Source of the DNA: JBGAHD01 sp044226395
GTDB lineage: Bacteria > Pseudomonadota > Gammaproteobacteria > Xanthomonadales > Ahniellaceae
Length of the DNA: 64,000 nucleotides
Direction of reading: 5' to 3'
Assembly (NCBI GenBank): GCA_044226395.1
Contig: JBGAHD010000002.1
Location: forward strand, 186,001 to 250,000
Positions 38,301 through 46,642 of the stretch are shown one piece after another (position 1 is the stretch's first letter; every line of letters starts with the position of its first letter). Both the position numbers and the translations under genes were made by a program. The notes beneath the pieces were generated by a model that was not told the DNA's origin, made no database searches, and saw only the letters and a program-made list of their open reading frames with translations.

Positions 38301-40375
38301 GCGCCGCGCGCTTGTGGCGACTGCCGGCGTTTCGCTGGGGTTTGCTGCTGCGCGTGGCCTTGATCGTGGTGCTGGTGCCGCAAGTGCAGGCGCAGTGGTT
38401 CGTGCCCTTCATGACCCACGCGCTCGATCATCCCTCGTTCGATCCGTGGACGAGTTATCTCGCCGCCGGTGGCACGACCTTGGCGTTTCCGTATGGGCCG
38501 GTGATGTTCCTCGCGCATCTGCCCGGCGTGGCGCTGGGCTGGATCGCGGCGCGCGGCGTGAGCGATCCGTATTGGATCGGCGTGGGCTTTCGCTTGAGCT
38601 TGCTCGCCGTCGATGTCGGCGCCTTGATGTTGTTGCTCCGGCTGTTTCCCGACAAGCCGCGCCTGCTGCTGTGGTTGTACTGGTGGTCGCCGCTGGCGCT
38701 GTACGTGACGTACTGGAATGGCCAGACCGACATCGTGCCCGTCGCGCTGCTGCTGCTGGCGCTGTGGATGTTGCGCGAGTTTCGGCCCACGGCCAGTGGC
38801 GCGGCCATGGGCCTGGCGATCGCGGCCAAGCTCAGCATGGTGCTGGCTCTGCCCTTCATGGTGGTTTATCTGTGGCGCAACAAGCGGCTGCGCGGCATGT
38901 TGAAGCCGTTCGCGCTTGGCTTCGTCGCGGCGCAGGCGGTGTTGCAACTGCCGTGGTTGGCATCGCGCGGTTTCGTGGCGATGGTGTTCGGCACGGCGGA
39001 GTCGGCGCGCGTGTTCGATCTGTCGCTGCCGGTGGGCACGCACTACGAGATCTATCTGACGCCGACGTTGTACTTGCTGGCGCTGTACTCGGTGTGGCGT
39101 TTCCGGCGCATCAGCTTCGAGCTGTTGATCGCGACAACGGGCCTGTCGTTCTTCCTGGTGGTCTTGGCCACGCCGGCGCCGCCCGGGTGGTATCTGTGGT
39201 TGCTGCCGTTCCTGATCGCGCATCAGATGCACAGTGACCGCGCCACGACGGTGCTGGCGACGGTGTTCATGGGCGCGCTGATTGCGCTACACGTGTTCAT
39301 CTCGCCGGGCGTCAGCGCGCCGATGATCGGCTTCGATCCGGGGCCGGAGATCGCGCGCCTGGCGCAGCTGATCACGCCGCATGTGCATTCGGTGTGGATC
39401 ACGGCCGTGGTCGCCATGGGCCTGGTGCTGATCGCGCAGATGCTGCGCGAGCGCGTGGCGCGCAATGACTATTACCGCGTGGCGCAGAAGCCGCTGACGC
39501 TCGGCATCGCGGGCGATTCCGGCGCGGGCAAGGACACGCTCGGCCGCGCGATCGCCGGCGTGTTCGGCGATCACTCGGTGGTGCACGTGTCGGGCGACGA
39601 CTATCACGTGTGGGATCGCTTCGCGCCGATGTGGGCGGGCATGACCCACCTCAACCCGCGCGCCAATGATCTGCAGCGCTTCAATGCCGATGTGATCGCG
39701 CTGATCGATGGCAAGGCGGTCGTGTGTCGGCGTTACGACCACACAGCCGGGCGTTTCATGGCGCCGACCCTGCTCGATCGAAATGACGTGATTATCGCCT
39801 CGGGCCTGCATGCGCTGCATTCGGCGCCGCTGCGCGAGCGCTTCGACGTGAGCGTGTTTCTCGACATCGACGAGGACCTGCGCCGTGCCTGGAAGGTGCA
39901 TCGCGACGTGCATCAACGCGGCCATTCGCTCGACAAGGTGCTGGCCGCGATCGAGCGCCGCGCCGATGACGCCGCCCTGCACATTCATCCGCAGCGCGCG
40001 CACGCCGATCTGGTGCTGCGCCTGGCGCCGGTCAATCGCCGACACTTGGCCCATCACGAATCGCCGCGCGACGTGCGCCTGATGCTGATCGCGCGCATTC
40101 GCCACAGCACCTATCACGAGCGCTTGGCGCGCGCGCTGATCGGCGTCTGCGGCCTGCATCTGGACATGCAGCAGTCCGAGCAATCGAGCGAAGTCGAGCT
40201 GCGCATCGAAGGCGATGTCAGCGCCGAGGACATCGCCCTGGCCGCGCGCGATCTCGCGCCGAGTCTGACCGAAATGCTCGACGTGGCGCCGCTGTGGGAA
40301 GACGGCATGACCGGCATTATGCAATTGCTGGTGCTGGTGCAGATGGAGCAATCCTTGAAGAGTCGCATCGCATGA
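38297..40375 (+). CDS. Fusion: polytopic GT-C-like membrane protein + uridine-kinase/PRK-like P-loop kinase
   Basis: 692 residues from the ATG at 38297, overlapping the previous stop. The first ~385 residues hold about ten hydrophobic helices with 'LAFPYGPVMFLAHLPG' and 'YWNGQTDIVPVALLLLALW', reminiscent of GT87/DUF2029 lipid-sugar transferases. After a short basic linker (RVARNDYYRVAQKP) a soluble domain starts with the Walker A GDSGAGKDT at 406-414, then 'VVHVSGDDYHVWDRF', 'NPRANDLQRFNADV' and 'CRRYDHTAGRF', the pattern of uridine kinase/phosphoribulokinase. The C-terminal ~100 residues are unassigned. A membrane glycosyltransferase joined to a small-molecule kinase is unusual; the junction shows no stop, frameshift or ribosome site. 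The kinase would phosphorylate a sugar or polyol before activation by the tandem nucleotidyltransferase. Confidence 0.8.
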   Translation: MSAARLWRLPAFRWGLLLRVALIVVLVPQVQAQWFVPFMTHALDHPSFDPWTSYLAAGGTTLAFPYGPVMFLAHLPGVALGWIAARGVSDPYWIGVGFRLSLLAVDVGALMLLLRLFPDKPRLLLWLYWWSPLALYVTYWNGQTDIVPVALLLLALWMLREFRPTASGAAMGLAIAAKLSMVLALPFMVVYLWRNKRLRGMLKPFALGFVAAQAVLQLPWLASRGFVAMVFGTAESARVFDLSLPVGTHYEIYLTPTLYLLALYSVWRFRRISFELLIATTGLSFFLVVLATPAPPGWYLWLLPFLIAHQMHSDRATTVLATVFMGALIALHVFISPGVSAPMIGFDPGPEIARLAQLITPHVHSVWITAVVAMGLVLIAQMLRERVARNDYYRVAQKPLTLGIAGDSGAGKDTLGRAIAGVFGDHSVVHVSGDDYHVWDRFAPMWAGMTHLNPRANDLQRFNADVIALIDGKAVVCRRYDHTAGRFMAPTLLDRNDVIIASGLHALHSAPLRERFDVSVFLDIDEDLRRAWKVHRDVHQRGHSLDKVLAAIERRADDAALHIHPQRAHADLVLRLAPVNRRHLAHHESPRDVRLMLIARIRHSTYHERLARALIGVCGLHLDMQQSEQSSEVELRIEGDVSAEDIALAARDLAPSLTEMLDVAPLWEDGMTGIMQLLVLVQMEQSLKSRIA

Positions 40376-41136
40376 GCCTGACCGTGTTCTCGCCCGAACG
40401 GATCGGCCAAGGGCCGCGGGCGATCATCTTCGACACCGACAACACGCTCTACGCCTACGACGCGCCGCATCGCGCGGCGACGACGGCGGCCGAGGACAAG
40501 GCTGCGCGGCTACTGGGCGTCGATGGCGAGTCCGTGCGTCGCGCTTTCGCGCAGGCACGTGGCGAGGTCAAGCAACGGCTCGGGCGCACGGCCAGTTCGC
40601 ACAGTCGCCTGTTGTACTTCCAGCGCGCGATCGAGTTGCTGGGACGCAAGACCCAGCTCGTGATCACGCTCGACCTCGAGCAGACATACTGGCGCACTTT
40701 TCTCGCGCATTGCGAGTTGTTTCCCGGCGTGCGCGAGTTCCTGCTGGGTCTGCGTCGCGCCGGCATCCACACCGCGATCATCACGGATCTGACCTCGCAG
40801 ATTCAGTTTCGCAAGATCATTTATTTTGGTTTGGACGATTGCTTCGACTACGTCGTGACTTCGGAGGAAGCCGGTGCGGACAAGCCCGCCGAGGCGCCCT
40901 TTCGGCTCGCGATGGAGAAGCTCGGCATCGAGGCCGAGCGCATCTGGATGGTCGGCGATGACGTGGTCAGCGATGTCGGCGGCGCCCGCCGCTTCGGCAT
41001 CGCGACCTTGCTGCGCGTGGACACGGGTCAGGCCGTGCCGCGTGGCGACGATCGGCCGGACGTGGCCTTCGACGATTTCGAGGAACTTCATCGCTATCTG
41101 ATGTCCGGCAAGGTCGAGGGCATGACACGGCGATGA
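40372..41136 (+). CDS. HAD-superfamily phosphatase
   Basis: 254 residues from the ATG at 40372, overlapping the preceding stop (ATGA). All HAD motifs are visible: motif I 'IIFDTDNTLYAYD' with Asp21 and Asp23, motif II 'AIITDLTSQIQ', motif III Lys in 'GADKPAEAPF', motif IV 'MVGDDVVSDVGGARRFG'. The cap region (about 35-110) is the helical C1 type, as in phosphoglycolate-phosphatase-like enzymes. It would remove phosphate from a small sugar or polyol phosphate. In the operon it pairs with the kinase domain just upstream, and kinase-phosphatase pairs are typical of heptose-like activation routes. It is the last member of the overlapping block; a 64-bp gap follows. Confidence 0.88.
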   Translation: MSLTVFSPERIGQGPRAIIFDTDNTLYAYDAPHRAATTAAEDKAARLLGVDGESVRRAFAQARGEVKQRLGRTASSHSRLLYFQRAIELLGRKTQLVITLDLEQTYWRTFLAHCELFPGVREFLLGLRRAGIHTAIITDLTSQIQFRKIIYFGLDDCFDYVVTSEEAGADKPAEAPFRLAMEKLGIEAERIWMVGDDVVSDVGGARRFGIATLLRVDTGQAVPRGDDRPDVAFDDFEELHRYLMSGKVEGMTRR

Positions 41137-41200
41137 GGCACGTATTCCATTCCCCGCGCCGCGCGGCTTGCGCGCGCGCATCACGCCACGAGGCTCGCGC

Positions 41201-42727
41201 ATGATGGCTGCCCAGTCGATTTCTCCCGAGCGTCGCGTGCTCGGCGTGTTCACGGCCCTGGTCGTGGCGTGCTTGTTGGCGAGCTTCTTCGCGGCCTGGC
41301 ATCTGCCCTTGCCCGCGAGTTTCGCGCTCGCCATCGCCTTGGCGGGCGCGGCGACGCCGTGGTTGTGGCGACGATTGCCGGCGAGTCTCGATGGCGCGTC
41401 GGGCGCGCGCGGGCTGGGCTTTTATCTTTGGGTTTTCGTCGGCCTGATCGCGGTGGCGCGCACGGCGGGGCTGGCGCTGTTCATGGCCGATCCGGAGTTG
41501 GCGCAGGCCTCGGCGTACTGGTTCGACGAGTTCTACATTCGGCACAACTGCTTCTCGGCGCTGTGGCAGGCGGCGGTGGTGGCGCTAGACGGCAAGCCCA
41601 ACATCTACAACCCCGAGCACTACGTCGATTTCGTCGGCCGCTTCAAGCTCGATGAGTTCTTGTATCCGCCGCAGACTTTGCTGGTGCCGCTGACGGGCAT
41701 GGCCATCGGCGCGGATTTCTTTTCGCTGCGCGCGGCGTGGTTCGCGCTCGAAGGCGCGATCGTGTTGGGCGCGATGTTCGCGATCGCCTTCCACGTTGGC
41801 GGCGTGACGGGCCGTCGCGTGGCGATGCTGGTGCCGGCGGTGTGGCTGGCCTCGCCGACGATGCTGACCTTGCAGGTCGGTAATTTTCAATTGGCCGTGA
41901 TCGCGATGAGTCTGGTCGCGATGATCCTGTTCGAGCGCGGCAGGCCGATGCTCGGCGGCGCGCTGTTCGGCTTCGCGGTGTTCAAGATCTTTCCGGGCTT
42001 GCTCGGCATCTATCTCTTGGTGACGCGTCAATGGCGCGCGGCGGCGTGGACGGCCGCGTTCGCCGCGGTGTATTCGCTGTTCGCGCTGGCGTGGCTGGGT
42101 CGCGCGCCGTTCGAGGATTTCCTGCACTTTCAGTTGCCGCGCATGGCCAGCGGCGAGGCCTGGGCCTTTCTCGAGTTCGAGGGCCTGGAGTCGGTGGTGG
42201 CGATCAATGATTCGATTCCGGGTCTGGTGCTCAAGCTCAAGGTGCTGGGCGTGCCGGGCATGACGCGCGCGCTGGAGGCCTCGGTATCGTGGGGCTGGTC
42301 GCTGGTCGCGGTGGGCTTCGCGATCTTCGCGGGCCTGCGTCACGCGCGCGCGAGCCGCCTCGAGCGCGTGAGCATCTGGCTGGCGCTGCTCGCGCTGGCC
42401 GCGGCGCGCAGTCCTTTCCTGCCCGATCACAACGGCCTGTTCGCGCCGATCTGGTTGTGGGCCCTGGTCGCCGCGCGCTACACGCCGACGCCGCGCGCGG
42501 TGGTGGCGATGATCGCGAGCTGGTTCGTGCTGTCGACCGTGCTGCCGTTCACCGGCGCGCCCTTGACCGAGGGCATGGGGCGACTGGCCGTGTCGACCTT
42601 CAGTCAATTCGCTTCGCTGGGCCTGTGTTTGTGGGTGTTGCTGCGCCGTCCCGGCGCGGTGCCCGACGACGAGGCCGTCGCGCAAGCGCCATCCGCGCGC
42701 GCCGTTGAACTGCAACGCGCCGCTTGA
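41201..42727 (+). CDS. GT87/DUF2029-like polytopic membrane glycosyltransferase
   Basis: 508 residues from the ATG at 41201 (GAGG 7 nt upstream). About ten hydrophobic segments are visible. The early loop 'FDEFYIRHNCFSALWQAAVV' and 'NIYNPEHYVDF...FKLDEFLYPPQTLLVPL' matches the first large loop of GT87 enzymes, where the catalytic Asp and the 'YPP' motif lie. 'LQVGNFQLAVIAMSLVAMIL' and 'FKIFPGLLGIYLL' are also typical (N-x-Q and K-x-x-P motifs). GT87 members are polyprenyl-phosphate-sugar-dependent mannosyl or arabinosyl transferases working on the outer face of the inner membrane. It follows the glycan operon on the same strand and probably finishes the pathway. Confidence 0.85.
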   Translation: MMAAQSISPERRVLGVFTALVVACLLASFFAAWHLPLPASFALAIALAGAATPWLWRRLPASLDGASGARGLGFYLWVFVGLIAVARTAGLALFMADPELAQASAYWFDEFYIRHNCFSALWQAAVVALDGKPNIYNPEHYVDFVGRFKLDEFLYPPQTLLVPLTGMAIGADFFSLRAAWFALEGAIVLGAMFAIAFHVGGVTGRRVAMLVPAVWLASPTMLTLQVGNFQLAVIAMSLVAMILFERGRPMLGGALFGFAVFKIFPGLLGIYLLVTRQWRAAAWTAAFAAVYSLFALAWLGRAPFEDFLHFQLPRMASGEAWAFLEFEGLESVVAINDSIPGLVLKLKVLGVPGMTRALEASVSWGWSLVAVGFAIFAGLRHARASRLERVSIWLALLALAAARSPFLPDHNGLFAPIWLWALVAARYTPTPRAVVAMIASWFVLSTVLPFTGAPLTEGMGRLAVSTFSQFASLGLCLWVLLRRPGAVPDDEAVAQAPSARAVELQRAA

Positions 42728-42763
42728 TTCTCCATTTCGTTTGTTTGCTCAGGGTAGAGACCG

Positions 42764-44995
42764 ATGTCACGCATGCACTGCCTATGGACCAGCTTTCTCG
42801 CGCTCGCGGGCGCCGCCTTTCCCGCGTTCGCGGCGGAGTCCCTGCGCATTCCGCGCGCCACGCACGAACCGCAAGTCGAGGAGTACGTCCGCGGCGTGCC
42901 CGACGATGCCGGCGTGGAAGTGCCGGAGTTCCGGCAGAACACGCCCGGCGATGGCACGCCGTCGTCGCTGCCAACGCGCGCCTTCCTGTCGTATGACGAC
43001 GATCACCTGTACGTGGTGTTCGTGTGCAAGGACGATCCCAAGCTGATGCGCGCGCGCATCTCGCGGCGCGAGGACATCTTCGGCGATGAAGGCGTGCAGA
43101 TCTTTCTGGACACCTACGACGACAATCAGCGCGCCTTCGTGTTCGCCGCCAATCCGCACGGCGTGCAGCTCGACAGCCGCCTGACCGAAGGCCTGGGCTA
43201 CGACTTCAATTTCGACACGCAGTGGACCTCGGACGGCATGATCACGGACGACGGCTATGTCGTGCGCATGAGCATCCCGTTCCGCAGCCTGCGTTTCGAG
43301 CGCGGACCAAAGCAAGTCTGGGGCGCGGCGGTCAGCCGCATCATTCCGCGCGCGAACGAATTCTCGTACTGGCCCTTCATCACGCAGACCAAGGAAGGCT
43401 TCGTGCCGCAGTTCGGCACGATCGAGATCGATGACGCAATCTCGCCCGGCCGTAACATCCAGGTCGTGCCGCACGTGTCATATCGCAATACGCGAGCGCT
43501 GGAATTCGACCAGGCCGGCGTGCCCGAGATCCGCACGCGCAGCAAGGGCGAGGTCGGCGTCGACGCCAAATTCGTGATCCAGGATTCGCTGGCGGTCGAT
43601 CTGACGGTGAATCCGGACTTCAACGAAGTCGAGTCGGACGAGCCGCAGGTCATCGTCAATCAGCGCTTCGAGGTGCAGTTTCCGGAAAAACGTCCGTTCT
43701 TCCTGGAAAACGCGGGCTTCTTCGGCACGCCCGCGACGCTGTTCTTCTCGCGTCGCATCGTCGACCCGCAGTACGGCGCGCGCATGACCGGTCGCGTGGG
43801 TCGCTGGGCCCTGGGTGGCTTGTTGATCGACGACGAGGCCGCCGGTCTGTTCCTGCCGGCCAATGACGATGACTTCGGCAATACCGCCGACATCGCCGTG
43901 GCGCGCGCGCAGCGCGATTTTGGCAAGCAGTCGAATATCGGCGTGCTGGTGACCAATCGCGATCTGGGCGATCACCAGAATCTGGTGACGGGCTTGGACA
44001 CGCGCGTCAAGTTGAACGACAACTGGACTTTCACCGCGCAAGCCGTGGACACCAAGACCGAGCGGCCTGAAGCGCCGACCGACAACGGGCATCTGTGGTT
44101 TGGCCAGTTCACGCGCAGCGGACGCAGCTTCTCGTACGACGCGCAGTACATCGACATCTCGGATGACTTCCAGAGCGACCTGGGCTTCATCCCGCGCACC
44201 AACATCAAGCAGCTGTACAACACCGCGACCTATCTGAAGTTCTTCCCCGACGCGCCGTGGCTGATCAGCGCCGGTCCGACGGTGACGGCCTATCGCACCT
44301 GGGATCAGCGCGACGACTTGCAGGATTGGTCGGTCGACAGCGGCTTCGCGGTCAATGGCCTGAATCAGACCAAGTTCGACGCGCATTGGATCGAATCGTA
44401 CGAGTTGTTCGCGGGCGAGCGCTTTCGCAAGCAAGGCTGGTCGCTGCTGGCGAGTTCGGAACTGTCGCGCTACATCACCGGCAGCCTCAAGTACAGCGCC
44501 GGCGATGCGATCAACTACATTCCGGCCGAGGGCCTGGTGCCTTACCTCGGCGATGGTCATCGCGTCGATCTGACCGTCAACGTCAATCCGCACCCGCAGC
44601 TGCGCATCGAGCAGTCGCTGATCTGGAGCGAGCTGCGCACGCAGGACGCGATCGACGGCATTCCCGGCGACAGCAATATCTTCCGCGACGTGCTCTCGCG
44701 CACCAAGTTCAAGTATCAGTTCAGCCGCTTCTGGGCCGCGCATCTGATCGTCGACTACGCCGCCACGCGACCGGATGAAGACCTGATCAGTCTCACCCAC
44801 ACCAAGCGCCTGACCGGCGACGTGCTGGTGAGCTACGTCTTGAACCCCGGCACCACGCTGTACTTCGGCTACACCGATCGCAAGGAAAACTTGCGCCTAT
44901 TCGGCGATCCGCGCGAGATCGAGCGCACCGATGGCCTGGATTTGAACACGGGCCGTCAGGTGTTCATCAAGTTGAGCTATTTGTTTGATTTTTGA
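42764..44995 (+). CDS. DUF5916 outer-membrane protein with carbohydrate-binding-like N-terminal domain
   Basis: 743 residues. The Sec signal is residues 1-23 (cleavage after AFA). The mature N-terminus has a CBM9-like domain (about 30-220: 'RAFLSYDDDHLYVVFVCKDD', 'GDEGVQIFLDTYDDNQRAF', 'VVRMSIPFRSLRF'), followed by a DUF5916 beta-barrel with 'DLTVNPDFNEVESDEPQV', 'FFLENAGFF' and many alternating strands to the terminal 'KLSYLFDF', a normal C-terminal barrel signature. The start ATG has AGGGTAGAG upstream and lies 36 bp after the GT87-like gene, so it may be read with the glycan operon. The function of DUF5916 proteins is unknown; surface polysaccharide binding or export is a fair guess. Confidence 0.85.
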   Translation: MSRMHCLWTSFLALAGAAFPAFAAESLRIPRATHEPQVEEYVRGVPDDAGVEVPEFRQNTPGDGTPSSLPTRAFLSYDDDHLYVVFVCKDDPKLMRARISRREDIFGDEGVQIFLDTYDDNQRAFVFAANPHGVQLDSRLTEGLGYDFNFDTQWTSDGMITDDGYVVRMSIPFRSLRFERGPKQVWGAAVSRIIPRANEFSYWPFITQTKEGFVPQFGTIEIDDAISPGRNIQVVPHVSYRNTRALEFDQAGVPEIRTRSKGEVGVDAKFVIQDSLAVDLTVNPDFNEVESDEPQVIVNQRFEVQFPEKRPFFLENAGFFGTPATLFFSRRIVDPQYGARMTGRVGRWALGGLLIDDEAAGLFLPANDDDFGNTADIAVARAQRDFGKQSNIGVLVTNRDLGDHQNLVTGLDTRVKLNDNWTFTAQAVDTKTERPEAPTDNGHLWFGQFTRSGRSFSYDAQYIDISDDFQSDLGFIPRTNIKQLYNTATYLKFFPDAPWLISAGPTVTAYRTWDQRDDLQDWSVDSGFAVNGLNQTKFDAHWIESYELFAGERFRKQGWSLLASSELSRYITGSLKYSAGDAINYIPAEGLVPYLGDGHRVDLTVNVNPHPQLRIEQSLIWSELRTQDAIDGIPGDSNIFRDVLSRTKFKYQFSRFWAAHLIVDYAATRPDEDLISLTHTKRLTGDVLVSYVLNPGTTLYFGYTDRKENLRLFGDPREIERTDGLDLNTGRQVFIKLSYLFDF

Positions 44996-45101
44996 CGTAC
45001 ATTATCCAGAGTGTCGCGCCATCTTCACTCGGGTATGGCGCGATGCTCAACCACTAGCAATTTGGTTGACGCCACGATTCATTTTGAATGCTGCTAAAAG
45101 G

Positions 45102-45947
45102 ATGAGACTTCCGCCTTCACCGAGTTGTACCGAAACTACCGTGGTCGATAGCCACACTTGGCGGCCAGCGAGTCTGAGCGGCTTGCGCAAAGAATTGATC
45201 ACGCTGGTTTCGACTGCGAAGGGATATCCCGATGAATGCACCATTCTCTTTCGCGGTCACGCTCGCTCTTTCTGGGAGGTTGAGTCCACCTTCGCAAGGA
45301 ATGTGCGTGGCCACTTTGATGCGAAGGAGAAGTGGTATGGCAATAGACTCCATCAGGAACTTCTAGACAAGTTTGGAAAGCAACTCAGACCGAGCGCCGA
45401 GTTGTTGAAGATCAGCGAGGATGATCCCGCTATTGATCCTTGGTTTGAACTCATGAAGCGAGTTCAGCAACACCCGGAGCAATTCTCAAAGCAAACGTGC
45501 ATCCCAGGGAGCAATCTAGTCGACTGGAGTCTGGAGTTTGACGTCGCACTGGCTTTCGCCACAGAGATTGAGTCCGAATCAGGGGCAATCTATTTGTTCG
45601 ATGCTTGCTCTTCAGGCCCCATCTTTATGCGGCGCCAAGTGCGGGACATTTTGGATCTCATGCAGCAAAACATTGTTCAGGGCCATCTTCCCGGCTTGCC
45701 ACTGGTTTTCTGTCCCAGCAGGCAGATTGGCTATGAAAGAGCCGAGCGCCAGAAGGCGCGGTATGTTGCTCAAATGGACCTACGATTCTCGTTGGATCAC
45801 GCATGGCGGAACCGAGAGAATGCACTTGGGGACGGGCACCGGATTTTTCATCGCCTTGAGGTTGCTCCGTCAGTAAAGAAGGAGGCGTGCGCGGTGCTTC
45901 TGGAGAATGGCCCAACAATTCCGTGGTTGCTTAACCGTCAGGAATGA
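45102..45947 (+). CDS. FRG-domain protein, probably horizontally acquired
   Basis: 281 residues from the ATG at 45102; the frame is open further upstream but without a better start. The signature 'CTILFRGHARSFWEVESTF' puts the F-R-G at 50-52, followed by the expected helical stretch and 'IPGSNLVDWSLEFDVALAFA', which matches the 'T.LLDWT.....A..FA' second motif of FRG proteins. The function of FRG domains is unknown, though they recur among mobile and defence-associated genes. The base composition is clearly different: 59 of 120 bases counted (45301-45360, 45481-45540) are G or C, against well over 60% in neighbours, with many AT-ending codons. A TTGACG at 45066 may be its own -35. No mobility gene is adjacent. 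Confidence 0.75.
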   Translation: MRLPPSPSCTETTVVDSHTWRPASLSGLRKELITLVSTAKGYPDECTILFRGHARSFWEVESTFARNVRGHFDAKEKWYGNRLHQELLDKFGKQLRPSAELLKISEDDPAIDPWFELMKRVQQHPEQFSKQTCIPGSNLVDWSLEFDVALAFATEIESESGAIYLFDACSSGPIFMRRQVRDILDLMQQNIVQGHLPGLPLVFCPSRQIGYERAERQKARYVAQMDLRFSLDHAWRNRENALGDGHRIFHRLEVAPSVKKEACAVLLENGPTIPWLLNRQE

Positions 45948-45966
45948 GGCGTCTACCGCGATCAGA

Positions 45967-46554
45967 CTAGCCCTGTCTTCTGGTGCCTTTCGCCACCAGC
46001 GGCGCGAGCACCCAGGCGAACGACACGAGCTTGCGCGATTTGCCGTCGCGCGGCGTCTTCATCAACTCGCCGAGGCGCGCGATCAGGCGATTGATTTCAG
46101 CGAGTTCGGCGTCGGTCACCCAGCCTTGAAAGCGGCCGGCCCAGAGTTCGCGCAAAGGGCCTTCGACCACGGTGTCGGATCGCGCCATGGCGCGTCGGAA
46201 ATCGCGCGTGGCCAGGCGCACGATGCCGGCGGCGACGTCCTGCACGGCGCGCGCGTTGGCGTTGCGGCCCGGCTTGTAGCGAATGCCCAGGCGCGCGTTG
46301 CCGGCGACGGTGCGAAAGCGCCGTGCGGCGGTCTTGTCCTCGTCGGCAATCTCTTCGATCAATTGCGCGCGCGCGAGTTGCCGCAAGTGGTAGTACAGGC
46401 CATCGGCCGGGCGACCCATCTGACGCGCGATGGCGACGACCGTGGCCTCGCCGCCCAGGGCTTCGATGGTGTCGATGATTTCCATGCGGATCGGGGAGGC
46501 CAGCTTGCCGATCTGTGCAGGGCGTTCGATCAGCCGGCGCTTGCTCTGTGCCAT
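45967..46554 (-). CDS. ArsR-type winged-helix regulator
   Basis: 195 residues. The DNA-binding part is N-terminal: 'IGKLASPIRMEIIDTIEALG' and 'ATVVAIARQMGRPADGLYYH', then 'LRQLARAQLIEE', the ArsR/helix_turn_helix pattern (about residues 15-75). The C-terminal 110 residues are helical and unassigned; there are no metal-binding Cys residues, so metal sensing is unlikely. The start ATG has GGTGGAAG 7 nt upstream. It is divergent from the aspartyl-protease gene across an 88-bp gap carrying an inverted repeat, so it probably regulates that gene and itself. Its 3' end lies 19 bp from the end of the foreign FRG gene. Confidence 0.85.
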   Translation of the reverse strand: MAQSKRRLIERPAQIGKLASPIRMEIIDTIEALGGEATVVAIARQMGRPADGLYYHLRQLARAQLIEEIADEDKTAARRFRTVAGNARLGIRYKPGRNANARAVQDVAAGIVRLATRDFRRAMARSDTVVEGPLRELWAGRFQGWVTDAELAEINRLIARLGELMKTPRDGKSRKLVSFAWVLAPLVAKGTRRQG

Positions 46555-46570
46555 TGGTTGGCTTCCACCC

Positions 46571-46596
46571 GTTGAAATTCGTGCCTATTATTCAAC
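46571..46596. promoter_or_regulatory. Inverted repeat between ArsR gene and protease gene
   Basis: GTTGAA (46571-46576) and TTCAAC (46591-46596) flank a 14-bp spacer of AT-richer sequence. It is centred in the 88-bp divergent gap, 17 bp from the ArsR start. A candidate operator, likely overlapping both promoters. Confidence 0.45.
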
Positions 46597-46642
46597 GCAT
46601 GATCGGGCCAGGCAAGTCGCCGCCCGCGGCGGGAGAATGGAC

